Translations under genes and position numbers: made by a program | The notes under the pieces: model-generated | What the model was told of the DNA's origin: nothing | The model's database searches: none | What the model saw: only the letters and a program-made list of their open reading frames with translations | In this document: positions 32,999-46,076 of the stretch, one piece after another | How the letters are laid out: each line of letters begins with the position of its first letter | How positions within the stretch are numbered: position 1 is the stretch's first letter | NCBI GenBank assembly: GCA_932521035.1 | Contig: OW051494.1 | Span: forward strand, 3,644,001-3,708,000 | Direction of reading: 5' to 3' | Origin: Oscheius dolichura | Lineage: Eukaryota > Nematoda > Chromadorea > Rhabditida > Rhabditidae | DNA length: 64,000 nt

Positions 32999-33900
32999 TG
33001 CTACGTACTGGGAGTACCTCGAAGGGTGGGACTAAAATGCGAAAGTCCGGCAGAATGCGAAGACTTGTGCTCCGCCCGATCCGAGGGACCGCCGGAGAGC
33101 AATTCCAATAGATTCGCGAGGGTCTCAACACGCTACATGTATTGCGGCAATTTAAAGAATTGACCCACAATACTCCCCTATTTCTGAGAATTTCCTCCTA
33201 AAGTTTTCGACACACTTCAATAATTTCCTAAGTTTGATTTAGAAACAGCGTTTTCTTTCCTAAAAATCTCTTTCCCAACATTTTCCCCATAAATCTACGA
33301 GCTCGATAAGTATATATTTCGAAATATTTTCGAAAAGTTCTTTCATCAGCTCACATGCTCTCGTTTTTAGTACGCATATCAAATGTTCGGTTAGCAAGCG
33401 ATCTTTGTATAAAAATCTACCTCAACCTCGGGCACTCGCAATTAAAAAGAAGCAAAATAATTATCCGAAGTTTGCGTTGCGAACCGGGCCAAAGAGAGAA
33501 GAAAACGAAAATGAGATTCATACCGGAGCCATTCTAGCGTCACTTATCCTGAAATTCAAGCGCGCCAACATAAATCGAATATAAAAAATTCACCCCCTTT
33601 TCCTCATTTTTCATGTGCTCTCCTTTTGCTCTCTCTCTTTCCGTTGCTTGGCTGCTAAAAAGTGTGGGCTAGAATATATTTTGATGTGCCTATTCATATA
33701 TAACATTTATATTCTGCTGAATCGACGTAACACATACCCATCAATTGATCGGCCAAGTTTTTTAATCCGAACTGTACCTAAAAAGGCATGCATGCGTGAC
33801 CAGACTACTGTCTTTATAGTTTTCTACAAATAATTTGGTTTCCGGTTTATGAATCTTTAGTATTATTTTAGGTAATACACAAGCTAATCTAGCTTAAATT
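32999..33900. promoter_or_regulatory. Divergent intergenic region, ADP/ATP carrier (-) and ABCF2 (+)
   Basis: About 900 bases, AT-rich, with no coding exon supported. It carries promoters or 5' leaders for two strongly expressed housekeeping genes. A ttttag at about 33869 may be the ABCF2 spliced-leader acceptor. Confidence 0.4.
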
Positions 33901-36900
33901 ATGCCTTCTGATGCTAAGAAAGCTAGAGATGCTGCCAAAAAGGCTGCTGCTAAAGGCAAAGGCCGGGGAACAACTAAAAAAGAAGAAACTACCGAAGCTC
34001 CGCAGGAAAACGGGACTAACGGAGTTCAGGCTCAGACGAATGGCGATACTGCTGATTCCGTCGATGGTAAGCAGTGTAAAAGTCATGAATATATTATCAT
34101 TGTTTAAAGCCGTAATTGATCAAGCTGCTGAGACATTAAAGCGGATAGAGCTTGAAAATGCTCAATCTAGGTCTGTTGCCGGAGCTCTAACATCCGACCC
34201 GAAAGGGCTCGACCACAAAGTGGAAAGCTTGACAGTAAGGAAATACTTCTTATCATTTTTTTTCCATTTCTAGGTTACCTTTTACGGGCGAGAAATTGTT
34301 ACTGATACAAAATTAGAGCTCAGTCGAGGGAAGCGGTATGGTCTCATCGGGCTCAATGGAAGCGGTGGGTATTTGTAATTCTTGGGTTACTATTATATTA
34401 TAGGAAAGTCTACCATAATGCAAGCTATTTACAATAAAGAAGTACCTTTACCGGAATCGGTTGATATGTATTTGGTAAACTCTCTACGGGCAGCCTAATA
34501 TTTTAAACTGACAGGTTTCGAGAGAAATGCCAGCCAGTGAAATGACTGCCCTTAAAGCCGTTATTGATGTTGACACTGAAAGAAAAGAACTTGAACATCT
34601 TGCTGAAGAGCTGGCAGTGTGCGACGATGACGGTTATCTTTTTGTATCATCATATATAACTCCGGATTGCAGAAAGCCAATCGAGACTTCTGGATGTATA
34701 CGACCGCTTGGATGAAATGGATGCATCACTTGCAGAGAAAAAGGCTGCTGAACTTCTGCATGGTTTAGGATTCACTAAAACTATGCAAATGAAGAAATGC
34801 AAGGAGTTCTCAGGCATTATTTTTTCACTTTTGTTACGGTATGTTTAGGAGGATGGCGTATGCGTATTGCACTGGCTCGAGCTCTCTTCCTGAAGCCATC
34901 AGTTCTTCTTCTTGATGAACCAACAAACCACTTGGATTTGGAAGCCTGCGTATGGCTCGAAGAAGAATTGAGCAAATATAAAAGAACATTGCTCGTTGTT
35001 TCCCACTCTCAAGATTTCATGAACGGAGTTTGTACTAATGTCATTCATCTTTTCCAAAAGAAGCTCGTTTATTATACCGTAAATTTAGTCTTTGCCTTAA
35101 ATGAGTTCTCTAGGGAAACTACGATCAATTCATTAAAACGCGAATGGAATTGTTAGAGAATCAGATGAAGAAATACAACTGGGAGCAAACGCAATTACAG
35201 CACATGAAAGTATGGCTTTTTAAAGTTTTGGTAATGTTATTCTAAGGACTACATCGCCCGTTTTGGTCATGGTTCTGCTAAGCTTGCTCGCCAAGCACAG
35301 TCAAAAGAAAAGACTATGGCCAAAATGGTATCTGGCGGCTTAACAGAAAAGGCTACAGCTGAAAGTGTAAGTAACAAATAATGTGAAATAAATTCCCCCA
35401 TTTTCTTTAGGTCAAACAGTTTTACTTTTTCGATGCGGGAGAAATTCCTCCTCCTGTGATTATGGTGCAGCATGTTTCATTCCGGTATAATGAAAATACG
35501 GTAATTCGTACATTCTTAATGTGTAATATCTCTATTTAGCCATGGATCTATCGCGATATTGATTTTGGAATTGATCTTGATACTCGCATTGCTCTCGTTG
35601 GGCCAAACGGAGCCGGAAAATCCACTCTATTAAAATTGCTGTGCACTGATGTTATGCCTACTGACGGGCTTATAAGGCGGCATTCCCACGTAAAAATAGG
35701 ACGTTATCATCAGGTAAATTCTTGTTTTATACGGTGCATTGCTAAGCTCGCTGCACAGGTTTTATTATTATTAGTTTCACTTAAGCTTGAGTGGCTGCAG
35801 TAGGTATTTTAGTTTATTCATTGAGTAATCATGTATAAGGAAATGCGCATGGCTGATGACCCTAATAACGGTAAAAGCAATGATTCGTTTACAAGAGGAA
35901 GTAGTACAAAGTCTTCATCTGTGCCTAAGAATACCGAGCCAAACCAAGTCGCTGAAGTCGACCTGTTTCTTCAAGAGTTGTACAAGGCTGATAATAAGAT
36001 CAGCATAACGAAGAACGCGAACCAAAAGCCAGGCGGAAATGATGATGTTGTGAATACGGCAAAAAGTGTCTCGCTTAAAACTGCCCCTCAAGATATTTCT
36101 ACGAAGAAGCCGAGAAAGCCTTCTTCTATTAGGCGGAATAAGCCTACTGTACTCACCTTCCAGTCATCATCTAAGCGTAATGGAACTGCTCATTGTATGT
36201 TGGTTTTGTGCAATATTTCGGACGTTCCTCTCCATTTTACTCTAAAGGGCTGCAAGGATAGCAATGTGAGCGCAACATTTGGAGATGGTCATATCGGCCC
36301 TCATGCACAATTGCGCACTCTTCTTACTGTGGATCGTCCAAGAACCTGTAACGATTGGGCCGATGCCGCTCAACCTCGTATACTCCTGGCTACGCGCTTT
36401 CTTGATGTAAAGAACGAGCAAGAAGTTACCTACACTCGTCTTCTTGGTCGTATTAGCCCAACAAAAATGTGCACGGTGACGAACCCTCCTGTGGAGCAGT
36501 TTCTTTTGGATGCACTGGGAAATCTTGCCCAACACAGCACATCGTATGTGTTTGTATCTCTCTGTCTCAATGCCTCTTTAGACCTTTTGAAAATACTGAG
36601 AAAAGTAATTCGGAATATGCACTCGCCGACTTTGTGAACAAGCTTTCGGATAGACTTGTTCTGCTTTTTCTTATCCTACTGGCTATCATTGTGATGTTCT
36701 TCAGCGCTGGCGAGCATCATTAGACGGGCTGTAAATGATCTCATATCGGCTACGCGGATCAATCGGTCTAAAGCAATAAACTATACTGACTTTTATTGTT
36801 TTTAATAGAAATAAGATATTTCCATGATTACATAAATTACAGCACCTTCATGAAGAATTGCCGTTGGAGAAGTCGGCGCTCGAGTTCATGATGTCTTCTT

Positions 36901-37416
36901 TTCCTGAAGTGAAAGAAAAAGAAGATATGAGGAAGATTGTAGGCCGCTACGGTATTACTGGTAGAGAGCAGGTACTATCTTTTTTCGTTCACTTATTGTC
37001 TAATGTTCAGGTTTGCCCCATGAAACAGTTATCGGATGGACAAAGGTGTCGTGTCTCTTTTGCGTGGTTGGCTTGGCAACAACCCCATCTTCTTTTGCTC
37101 GACGAGCCTACGAATCACTTGGATATGGAATCGATTGATGCCCTTGCAGAAGCTATTAACTGTTTTCCCGGTGGAATGATCCTCGTGTCTCACGATTTCC
37201 GACTTGTCAGTCAAGTAAGTCATTTAAAACCCGTTCGGCTATTCAAATATATAAAAATAGCAAACAATTTTTCAGGTTGCGGAGGAGGTATGGGTTTGTG
37301 ATAACCAGAATATCAAGAAGTGGGATGGTGATATTTTCTCTTTCAAGGAGCACCTCAAGAAACAAATTAACAAAGAAAAACGAGCACGCGAAAGAGGCAT
37401 AACCAAGGAGCGATAA
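33901..37416 (+). CDS. ABCF2: ABCF2-type cytosolic ABC ATPase (no TM domains)
   Basis: Twin-NBD ATPase of the GCN20/EF3 branch, linked to ribosome or translation functions. Start [20 protein letters not shown], a basic tail as in ABCF2. NBD1: [51 protein letters not shown]. The linker is rich in Lys/Gln ([18 protein letters not shown]). NBD2: [33 protein letters not shown] (signature LSDGQ), [20 protein letters not shown] and [11 protein letters not shown]. Ends [11 protein letters not shown]. Introns are ~35-45 nt except one of about 1.1 kb (35715-36840), which holds the complete MSP-domain gene. Confidence 0.92.
35831..36723 (+). CDS. MSP-domain tail-anchored protein nested in an ABCF2 intron
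   Basis: Start [19 protein letters not shown], following a tattttag acceptor. A low-complexity basic/Ser N-terminal third is followed by an MSP-type beta domain (about residues 105-220; [71 protein letters not shown]). One intron (about 36544-36581) joins QHS to [17 protein letters not shown], and a C-terminal TM helix [16 protein letters not shown] with tail SAGEHH. The layout resembles VAP-like MSP proteins of the ER. It lies wholly within the ABCF2 intron, on the same strand, with its own aataaa at about 36775. Confidence 0.8.
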
Positions 37417-37678
37417 ATGCTTTCATTATTTATATTTCCATTGTTGTTTCGTTATTGTTGAATTTTAGTTGTTGCTTCTTTTTGGCGATGTTTTAGTCGC
37501 CCTAAGTTCAAATGGTATACCGGTTTTATTCCATTTGAACCCCTTACTGGTGTCTTAGAAATATCGGTTAGGTTATCCTATTCAATAAATTTTATTATTG
37601 TAGTTTTTATCGACTTGTTAGGTTAGATCCGGAGTATTTGCCTAATTTATGAGGTAAATTACAAATAAGATAAGCTTG

Positions 37679-40600
37679 ATGGATGGGGAGAAGAAAAGTT
37701 TACTGGATGACAGCTTTCTTCCTGCCCCGCCGACTGTATCTAGCTCATCGTTAATTAATGATACTTCAAGCTCAATTATGGAAGCAGTAGTAGAGATAAA
37801 GTCATTTTTTCTCCTTGTTAGCGTACATCAATTTGGTTTAGGGGAATGACATGCCATTCTTGTGTTAATAACATACAAGATAATATTTCGAAAAAGCCTG
37901 GAGTACTAACTATAAACGTCAATCTAAAAGGAGAACAAGGTTTAATAATCAAACGAATAACAACAGTGTTTTGAGGTCGTATCACATTTGACAATGCAAT
38001 CACTACAGGAGCAGTACTTGCAGAAGCTATCGACGATATGGGATTTGATGCAAAACTAGTAACAGGTTAGGCACAGCTATGCAGCTTTTTTGTGACAGTT
38101 ACTTTTAGAATGTGCCATCGAGTCTAAAGAATCTATTTCAAAGATTGAAACGTCTGCAAAAAAGAACACAGGCACGGAAAAAGTGAAGATACAGGTTAGT
38201 TGTGAGGTTGACTATATGATATCATCATGATGTCTTTGCTTTCTAAATTATGCCCGTAGCTGTTGCAGATAGATCAACTTGAAAAATGCTCATTAGCAGT
38301 GGAAGGAATGACATGTTCCTCATGTGTAGAATATATTGAAAGAAATATAGCGAAGTTGGATGGTAGAGTGGGAATCTATCACAATCCCTTGAAATTTTAG
38401 GTGTCCACTCTATTGTTGTTACCTTAATGTTTGATAAAGCCGATGTTAATTACGATAGCGGAATAATTACAAAGGACAAAATTGTTGAAGAGATGTCTTC
38501 ATTGGGATATAAAGCTACACTTATCGACACCACATCCTCCAGCTTTAGTAGAATTCATCTAATGGTTAGTTTCTGGCGATTTTCTAACAAAAAATTTCAG
38601 CTAAGCGGGTTGAGCTCCGAATCAGATGTATCCAGAATAGAATCACACGTAATATCAAAAAATGGTGTTGAAGGTTGTTCCGTTTCTCTTGCTACCTCGA
38701 TAGCTACTGTAGAATTTTCCCCGTCCATTATAGGTCCTAGAGATATTATTTCAGTTATTGAGGTATGCTTTGTTTGAATATTACCATAATGTATTACAGG
38801 CGCTGGGCTATACCGCCGACCTGGCCAGTAAAGAAGACACTATGAGACGGCTAGATCATTCCCAGGAAGTCAAAAAGTTGGGTTTCTATCTATATTCTTC
38901 AACAAAATATTTAGGTGGCGGAGAACCTTTTTCCTAAGTCTTCTTTGCGGAATACCTGTAATGAGTATTATGATAATTTACCATTGGATACTGCACACAC
39001 CAATGCACCCAGAAAATCAAACTCCAGTCTTTACTCCGGCGCTGTCCGTAGATAACTTTTTGCTGTTTCTCTTCTGTACACCCGTCCAAGTAAGTTTACA
39101 TCTGATTTCAATTTTTTTTTGCCTAGGTTATAGGAGGACGTTACTTCTATATAGCTTCTTTTAAAGCGTTACGACATGGAACTGCAAATATGGATGTTTT
39201 AATAGTAATGGCTACTTCTATTGCATATTTTTACTCTATTCTCATCTTGTTAATTGCGATAGTTTTAACGTATACTTTATTTACACTGAAATCAACGAGT
39301 TTTTCAGATGGACATCCAGTCCAATGACTTTTTTTGATGTTCCTCCGATGTTGATCGTTTTCGTATCGTTAGGGCGAATGCTTGAACATAAAGCCAAGGT
39401 AAGCGATGCTTTATTTTTGTCTATATAGTATTTCAGGGTAAAACGTCCGAAGCGCTTAGTCGCTTAATGTCCCTTCAAGCGAGAGAAGCAACTTTGGTTA
39501 CAGTGGATTCTGGTCACATTACCTCTGAAGTTGGAATTAACATAGAACTGGTTTGATCAACTTTCTTCTCTAATATTCGTACAGGTGCAACGAAATGATC
39601 TAATTAAAATCGTTCCGGGAGCAAAAATCCCCGTGGATGGTAAAGTAATCATTGGTCAAAGTTCGGCAGATGAAAGCTTCATCACAGGAGAATCAATGCC
39701 AGTTGTGAAAAAAATAGGAAGCACGGTAATCGGCGGTTCTGTTAACCAAAAAGGCGTTCTTATTGTGCAAGCAACGCACATAGGAAAGGATTCGACGTTG
39801 GCGCAGATTGTGAGGCTAGTGGAAGAAGCTCAAACAAACAAGGTGAGCTACGTTTCCTTTTTACTATGTTTACTATATTACAGGCCCCTATTCAGCAGCT
39901 AGCCGACAAAATAGCAGGTTATTTTGTACCTATGGTAATAAGTCTCTCAATAATAACATTAATGGGCTGGACGATCGTTGGATATGCCACGGATGACAAC
40001 ACCACTTCTGTAAGTGTTTTTAAAGTCCACATACATCAGTAATACAGACTCCTCTTCTGCGCTTTGAAAACATTATTAAAGTTGCCTTTGAAGCAGCGAT
40101 AACAGTGTTGGCAATAGCATGCCCATGTAGTCTTGGTTTAGCGACGCCAACAGCTGTAATGGTGGGTACAGGTGTAGGAGCTAGTAATGGCATTCTAATC
40201 AAAGGAGGAGAACCTCTCGAGGGTATACATAAGGTATAAAGGTATTCCTATCGTCGAACAAGTTTTTTAAAGGTTAACACGGTTGTGTTTGACAAAACCG
40301 GAACAATTACTGAAGGAAAGCCGCGTGTTGTTGCGATAGTGGGTCTTAGAGCCCAATCGGTAATTTCTCTGAAGAAACTAGCTCTTTTGGTTGGTTCTAC
40401 TGAGTCTCTTTCCGAACATCCGATTGGAGCTGCTATCGCTGCATTCGCTAAGGAGGTATGTTAAATTTTCTACTATTATTTCTAGTTACTTACAATTTAG
40501 TTTCTTGATGATCCGGTTTGGGCTGCTACATCCCGATTTCATGTATCTGCCGGTCATGGGGTTTCGTGTCGCGTTGAAGGTGTAAATAAATGCTTGAATA

Positions 40601-42009
40601 TGCTTTCTAATAAAGGAAATATACAGGTCTGTTGTCTTATCATTTGGTTAAATTAAAGGTTTAATACGGTTAAATCGTTGCAGAATGTCCAAGAAGGATC
40701 AGAAGTAATATTGCCTGATACTGAAGTCCTTTATACGTTGGCCTCTGCAAATCAAGGCATAGAATATCGTTATTAAAACATGCTAAATTCTAGCTTCTCT
40801 TCCCCAAAAAAATACGGATCTTTACGAGGTCATTATTGGCAGTGTAAGAATGATGTCCCGATATAATGTTATGGTTGATGGAAAAACTACTGATGCTCTT
40901 GAAGGAGAACAAAAGAAGGGGCATATTTCAGTCCTCTGTGCTGTGAATGGTACGCTGTTTCTAAACCGGTTATAATATTTTTTTAGGAGAAGTTGTTGCA
41001 GTCATTTCAATAGCAGACAAAGTAAAGAAAGAGGCGGCTTTAGCTGTTTGGGCACTAACTAAGATGAACATGAATGTTGTACTTCTTACTGGTGATAATG
41101 CCAAAACAGCCGAAACAACAGCCAAACAGGTATTTTCCATTTAAAGAAAGTACTCTAGATGTTGTTTTAGGTCGGAATAACAGAGGTCTTTGCTGAAGTT
41201 TTACCGAATCAAAAACAAGAAAAAATTAAACAATTACAAACCATGGGACAAAAAGTAGCCATGGTTGGAGATGGAGTCAATGATAGTCCTGCTTTGGCTC
41301 AAGCCGAAGTGGGTATAGCTATTGCTGCTGGCAGTGATGTAGCCATTGAAAGCGCTGGTATTGTTCTTGTTAGAGTAGGGTTTACGCTTTTTCGTGCTAT
41401 GCAGTATTACAGAATGATCTTACTGATGTCGTTGGAGCCATTAAATTATCTAAAAAGACGACGAGAAGGATTCGATTAAATTTTCTTTTTGCTATTATTT
41501 ACAATGTTATAGGTATTCCAATTGCAGCTGGTGAGAAAACACGGAAAACATGTACTATAATATTTTCAGGCGTTTTCCGTCCTATAGGTTTGCACCTTCA
41601 GCCGTGGATGGCTGCCGCAGCTATGGCGCTTAGTAGTGTTTCTGTAGTAACATCTTCATTGCTTCTTCGGAGATTTAAAAAGCCAACATATGGCTCACTA
41701 TATTGTAATGAGTTTAAGCAATATATGAAACGACTGGAGGCTGGAGAAATAGAGGTTTTCTTTACAAATATTGTTTATAAAAAATAACTGTTTAGGTTCA
41801 TGTGCAGCGTGGATTAGACGCCACAGCCGTTTTCCGAGGCTCGCGTTTGTCGCTGTCCAGCAAAATGAGCTCATTATTCGGTTCAACTACCAGTATTATT
41901 AGCAACTCGAGGAAACCAAAGTCAGTCTTTTTTCAAACTTAATCTCAGTTTTTTTAGAAGTCAACAACTACTTGAATGCGAATCTGACACCGAAAATCTT
42001 ATAGTTTAG
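37679..42009 (+). CDS. ATP7: Copper-transporting P1B-type ATPase (ATP7 family)
   Basis: Pumps Cu(I) across Golgi or vesicle membranes. Start [21 protein letters not shown]-terminal heavy-metal domains: [13 protein letters not shown] and [13 protein letters not shown] keep CxxC. A third ([19 protein letters not shown]) has lost it. Later: TGESMPV phosphatase loop, [20 protein letters not shown] (CPC), [12 protein letters not shown] (phosphorylated Asp), SEHPIGAAI (HP), [18 protein letters not shown] and the last TM pair [17 protein letters not shown] ... [16 protein letters not shown]. The C-tail ends [15 protein letters not shown] with a di-leucine-like sorting signal. About eighteen short introns. 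Animals usually carry 2-6 metal domains, so this is a short form. Confidence 0.93.
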
Positions 42010-42154
42010 TATCTCTTAGTCAATTTATATATCTTCATATCTTGTCCAGTCTGTTACGCGTTTCCTCCGTTGATCTTGGGAATACTTTTGTGATCATAGA
42101 TTTACATATCACTAATAATTATTTGTAAATAAAAGATATTTATTTGTAGCCGTT

Positions 42155-45100
42155 TTAGAGATCATCTGTAGTGGATTGTCGTTTCAATAGAGACCAGCTG
42201 CTTCGTTTTCGGGGAGCTGAAAATATTTTCTTCTGAAATGGAAGCATTTTTACATACCAACAAGCATTTTTGCTTGGTTTTTATGAGTGATTTGGATAAT
42301 ACAAGGCGGTTGCATCCATGGTTCTCCATCAATTTGCATTGGAAATGATTTATGTGTTCTAAAATAGGTTATATTCTAATATTCAATCAATAGTCTCACT
42401 GTATCACAACAGTTGAGCATTGTGAGAGCCTCCTGGCTCCTCTGACCCCTGCCTTTATCTGTCCCACTTGCATGGCACTTTCCAGTCCGACCAGCTCGAT
42501 TAAACCGTCTCCTATATCCTGTACCCGATACAAATTGTCAGAACTGGATCCCATATGAGGGAAAAGATTAGGCATTCGACCCTGGAAGGCGTATTTCTCT
42601 CTTATTCTACAGTACCCTTCGACTCCTGCCCCACAGATTGCTTCCTCCATAAATTGAGTGGATATTCAGCAGGGCGATTCCCTCCAGACTGGCGTCTTGT
42701 CCCAGGTCGATCGACTCCCCGTCACACTGTAAAAGACATTAACAATTTCCCCTTCCCTTGCCAATATGTCAATCTGTTCGTGGAGGTTTTTACAAGAGCT
42801 GCTCAGGGTCTCGGAGGTGCCCAGTTCGAAGTACCACAGCTTATTTCTCATTCGACTGTTGAACTTTTCTGGGTATTTCTCACGCATCACGTGGAATCGG
42901 TGAGCTATCGAAGCGTCCTGAGGGGATTGTTATTGTGTCTCAGCCGGAAAGGGACAGACCACGCCGATGCTGAAGTAGTTGTTGATGATGTTGTACGGGG
43001 GCGGGTCACCCTTCTCGGCCTTCTTCTTGCCCGTCTCCACCGGCTCGATGACTATCTGCCACCGGTCCATGTCCAGCTGAACGGGGGTAGGCTATCCTCC
43101 CAGGGGACTCACCAGGGTGGCCTTCTCTATCTGCTGTAGGATCCGGTGGAGACTCTCGTTCTCGTAGCCGCCGCCCCAGCGGAGACACCTGGCCAGGTCG
43201 TTGCCCGTGCCGAGAGGGAGCACGGCCACAGGAGGACGGCCATGTGGGAAGGTGATCTTATCTGCCAAGGGACGAGTACATTCGAAGGGGAGGGGGCATA
43301 CCCATGGCCTCGAGGACCCAGCCGATTGTGCCGTCTCCTCCACACACCAGGATATTACAGTTGGGAATAGCCGAGAACAACTCTAGTCTGGAAAGGGGCG
43401 GCTGATTATCCACCGGGATAGTTTACCCGGGTTCTGGTCCGACTTTACTCAGATCGTAGACTTGTCTCGGGTTGAGAAGATGAGCAAACTTCTGTAGGAT
43501 TCGAATTCCCTGTTTACCGCCACTTTTTGGATTGACCAGGACCAGAAGGGGGCGAACATTCTGGCCGGGGGAGGTGGCCTGGAGGAGGTTGTTCCCCTGG
43601 GGGTGGAGGCCCTTGACGGAGGAGCTTTTCCTCTCCAAGAAGGCCGGGAAAATGTGGGTGGGCGGAAGCATATGGTAGGCGAGGGAGCCCATGTCACAGT
43701 CCTGGGGCAGGGAGGACATACACCGGTGGTGGACATAGTTGTGGCACCAGCGACACCGCTTCCCCTGGAAGGCGCCCACGGTGCCCCGGCACTTGACACA
43801 CTTGGCCGTCGTGTTGGCATCCTGCCAGTGGTGGTAGAGACGGTCTGAAGGGGGAGTACGGTAGGCTAGGGGTAGACCCACCTCCGCCGCCCACGGCCCG
43901 GACAGAAAACGTCTTGATGCAGTTGCTGGCCGCCGTTCGGACACACCTCTCGTGGACCGTGTACTTACACACTGGGACGACAGGATTACTGTAGGGGTTA
44001 CTGTAACTTACGGGAGCAGCTGAGACCCTGCTTGCCGCCCCAGCCGACGAGCAGACTGCAACAGGCGTTACAATAGGTCGGCTTGCTGAAGTGCCGCAGT
44101 CGCCACACGTGTGTCCCGTCTTCCTTCATCTCTGAGAACTGGAATGCCCATCGTCATCCGGGGAGGAGGACAGCCCCTACCGTATCCAGTCCGAGCAGGA
44201 CCAGGAGGGGGATGTTGGTGATTCCCCCGCGGCGCCACTCGTCCAGCGAGACGATCCCGTCGTTGTCGTAGTCGATGTCCTTCATCATCTGCCGCAGTAT
44301 CTGCTCGAGTTCAGTCGTGTCCCATGCCGAAAATGTCTCCGTCAGATGATAAGGGTGGTCCTCCTACCTTGTACCTGGCCACGGTCATCATCTGGTCAAT
44401 GATGCCGTCGATCTCCGACTTGTCCAGGAATCCGTTGTTGTCCGAATCGTAGACGTGGAAGACAACCTCCAGCTTGTTTTCGGGGGTGTCGGCCTCCAGG
44501 AGGGAGAGTGTACAAATCAGAGGCTTCAGGGGAATCCTCGGCTCCTGTTGCGGGTTGGAGGAGCGGCTCGAGTCTATCGCCCCTGAGGGATCGGGGTCTC
44601 AGTTGTCCTCCGGGCCTACCGTCTTCCGGTATCCGACACAGTTCGGACTGTCCTCCGCCGCCGGCAGCCAACTTCTCCAGCCGCTCTGCCAAGGAGTGGA
44701 TGTTCCCGTTGAGCCGCGTCCGGACACTGCTGATGGCATCCTCGAACAGGCTCGTCCTCCTCTCTGAAAAGGGCTGTCTCTTTCTCTGTCTGTCGTCCTC
44801 CTCCCCCTGGCCTGGAATCGACGTGTGCATATCAATTGCGGATTAGCCATGCCCCCTGCCGTCCCATTATAATTTACCCTTCAGCGGCGGCTTAGAGAAT
44901 GACAAGAACAGTTGGTCGATGATCTCCTGGGGCAGGTCCGCTCCGAAATATTCTTGTAGGAATACTTTGACCCCCTCGAAGCTGATGATCTGGTTGCCCT
45001 GCAATGGCCCGTTTCTGTTGACGGCCGACTGCCTGACGAACCTCGGCGTCTTCTTTCGTATAAGAGAAGAATTTCCCGTCTTCTCGAAACTCGTGAAGCA

Positions 45101-45221
45101 TGTCGCGCAGTTTCCGGTTCGAGTCTGAAACGGTAGACAATGATTTCATAATGGGAAGGGCCGTACAGGAGGAGTACTCGCTAAGGCGGTTGAACTGCTC
45201 CGGCGACAGGAGAAAGCTCAT
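42155..45221 (-). CDS. Diacylglycerol kinase, type I (RVH, EF-hands, two C1, catalytic)
   Basis: Phosphorylates diacylglycerol to phosphatidic acid and so damps DAG signalling. Start [19 protein letters not shown]. The RVH region ([20 protein letters not shown]) is followed by EF-hands [20 protein letters not shown] and [19 protein letters not shown]. Two C1 domains are seen: [19 protein letters not shown]...[11 protein letters not shown], and [27 protein letters not shown]. Catalytic core: [49 protein letters not shown]. Accessory domain runs to about 42250. The EF-hand plus twin C1 layout is type I (alpha/beta/gamma). The gene is GC-rich although its flanks are AT-rich. Confidence 0.9.
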
Positions 45222-46076
45222 TTTGAAATCTCTGGAAAAGGGAAATCTTCTGAGAAAATAGACTTATGAACAGATGAAATTGACCTTTGCTTATGTATTA
45301 ATCGAGGTAATAGACCATTTCCGGTGGTACACTGATTAAAAATAAAGAGAGGAGACAACAAAGGGAAGAAAATGAGCTCGAAAAGTCTTAATGAGAGGAA
45401 GAGCTGCGGAAATCAAGGACAGGTGCAGGGGGGCAGAGTCGAGCGAAATCCGGAGGAGAATCCTCCACGAGATTATCAATACAGATTAGGGCTCGCTGCT
45501 GCACGAGGCATGTGAAGAAGCCCCAGCTCTCGCCCTGCTGCGGCTACGCGAACTATAATAGAACAACTGAAGAAGGGCGACGAAATTCCCCCAAGGATTT
45601 ATTAGGACCACATTATGGAAACTGATTATCAATCAGCATGGCAAATGGCGCGAGGTAACACGCAATAAGACATTCTTTGAAGATGACGCGCGGAGACGCA
45701 TGGGCAGGTAATTATTTTTGTCGACAATAAGCTCAAGCGGGTATTTTTCAGCGATAGACACACTTCGATGCTTGGCGAACAGTAATTAGACCTGTGGGAG
45801 CGCATGAAAACTGTCATCTACAAGAGGCGACTCCATCGGTGGCTAGTAAGCACACTGCTAATCATCGTAAGCCTATCAGTTGTATCACCCAGAACACTAT
45901 CAATAAGAAAAGCCAATATTTGAATATTTTATTAGCGTTTACAGCTAATATTCTTAAATAATAATTAACAAAATATCACAGACATCACGGAATTCCCTAG
46001 ATGTTACAGTATAAGAAAAAAAGTCGTACAAAAACAACAAAATTTTTAAATATGTTTTAAAATATAAGATACTAAA
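45222..46076. other. Intergenic region, no supported gene
   Basis: Between DGK (5' end) and ASCC2 (3' end), both minus. A GC-richer patch at 45400-45560 has no consistent frame. The rest is AT-rich. Confidence 0.4.

Noticed and set aside
42555..43139. 194-codon plus-strand ORF
   Set aside because: Antisense to DGK exons that carry recognisable catalytic motifs on the minus strand.
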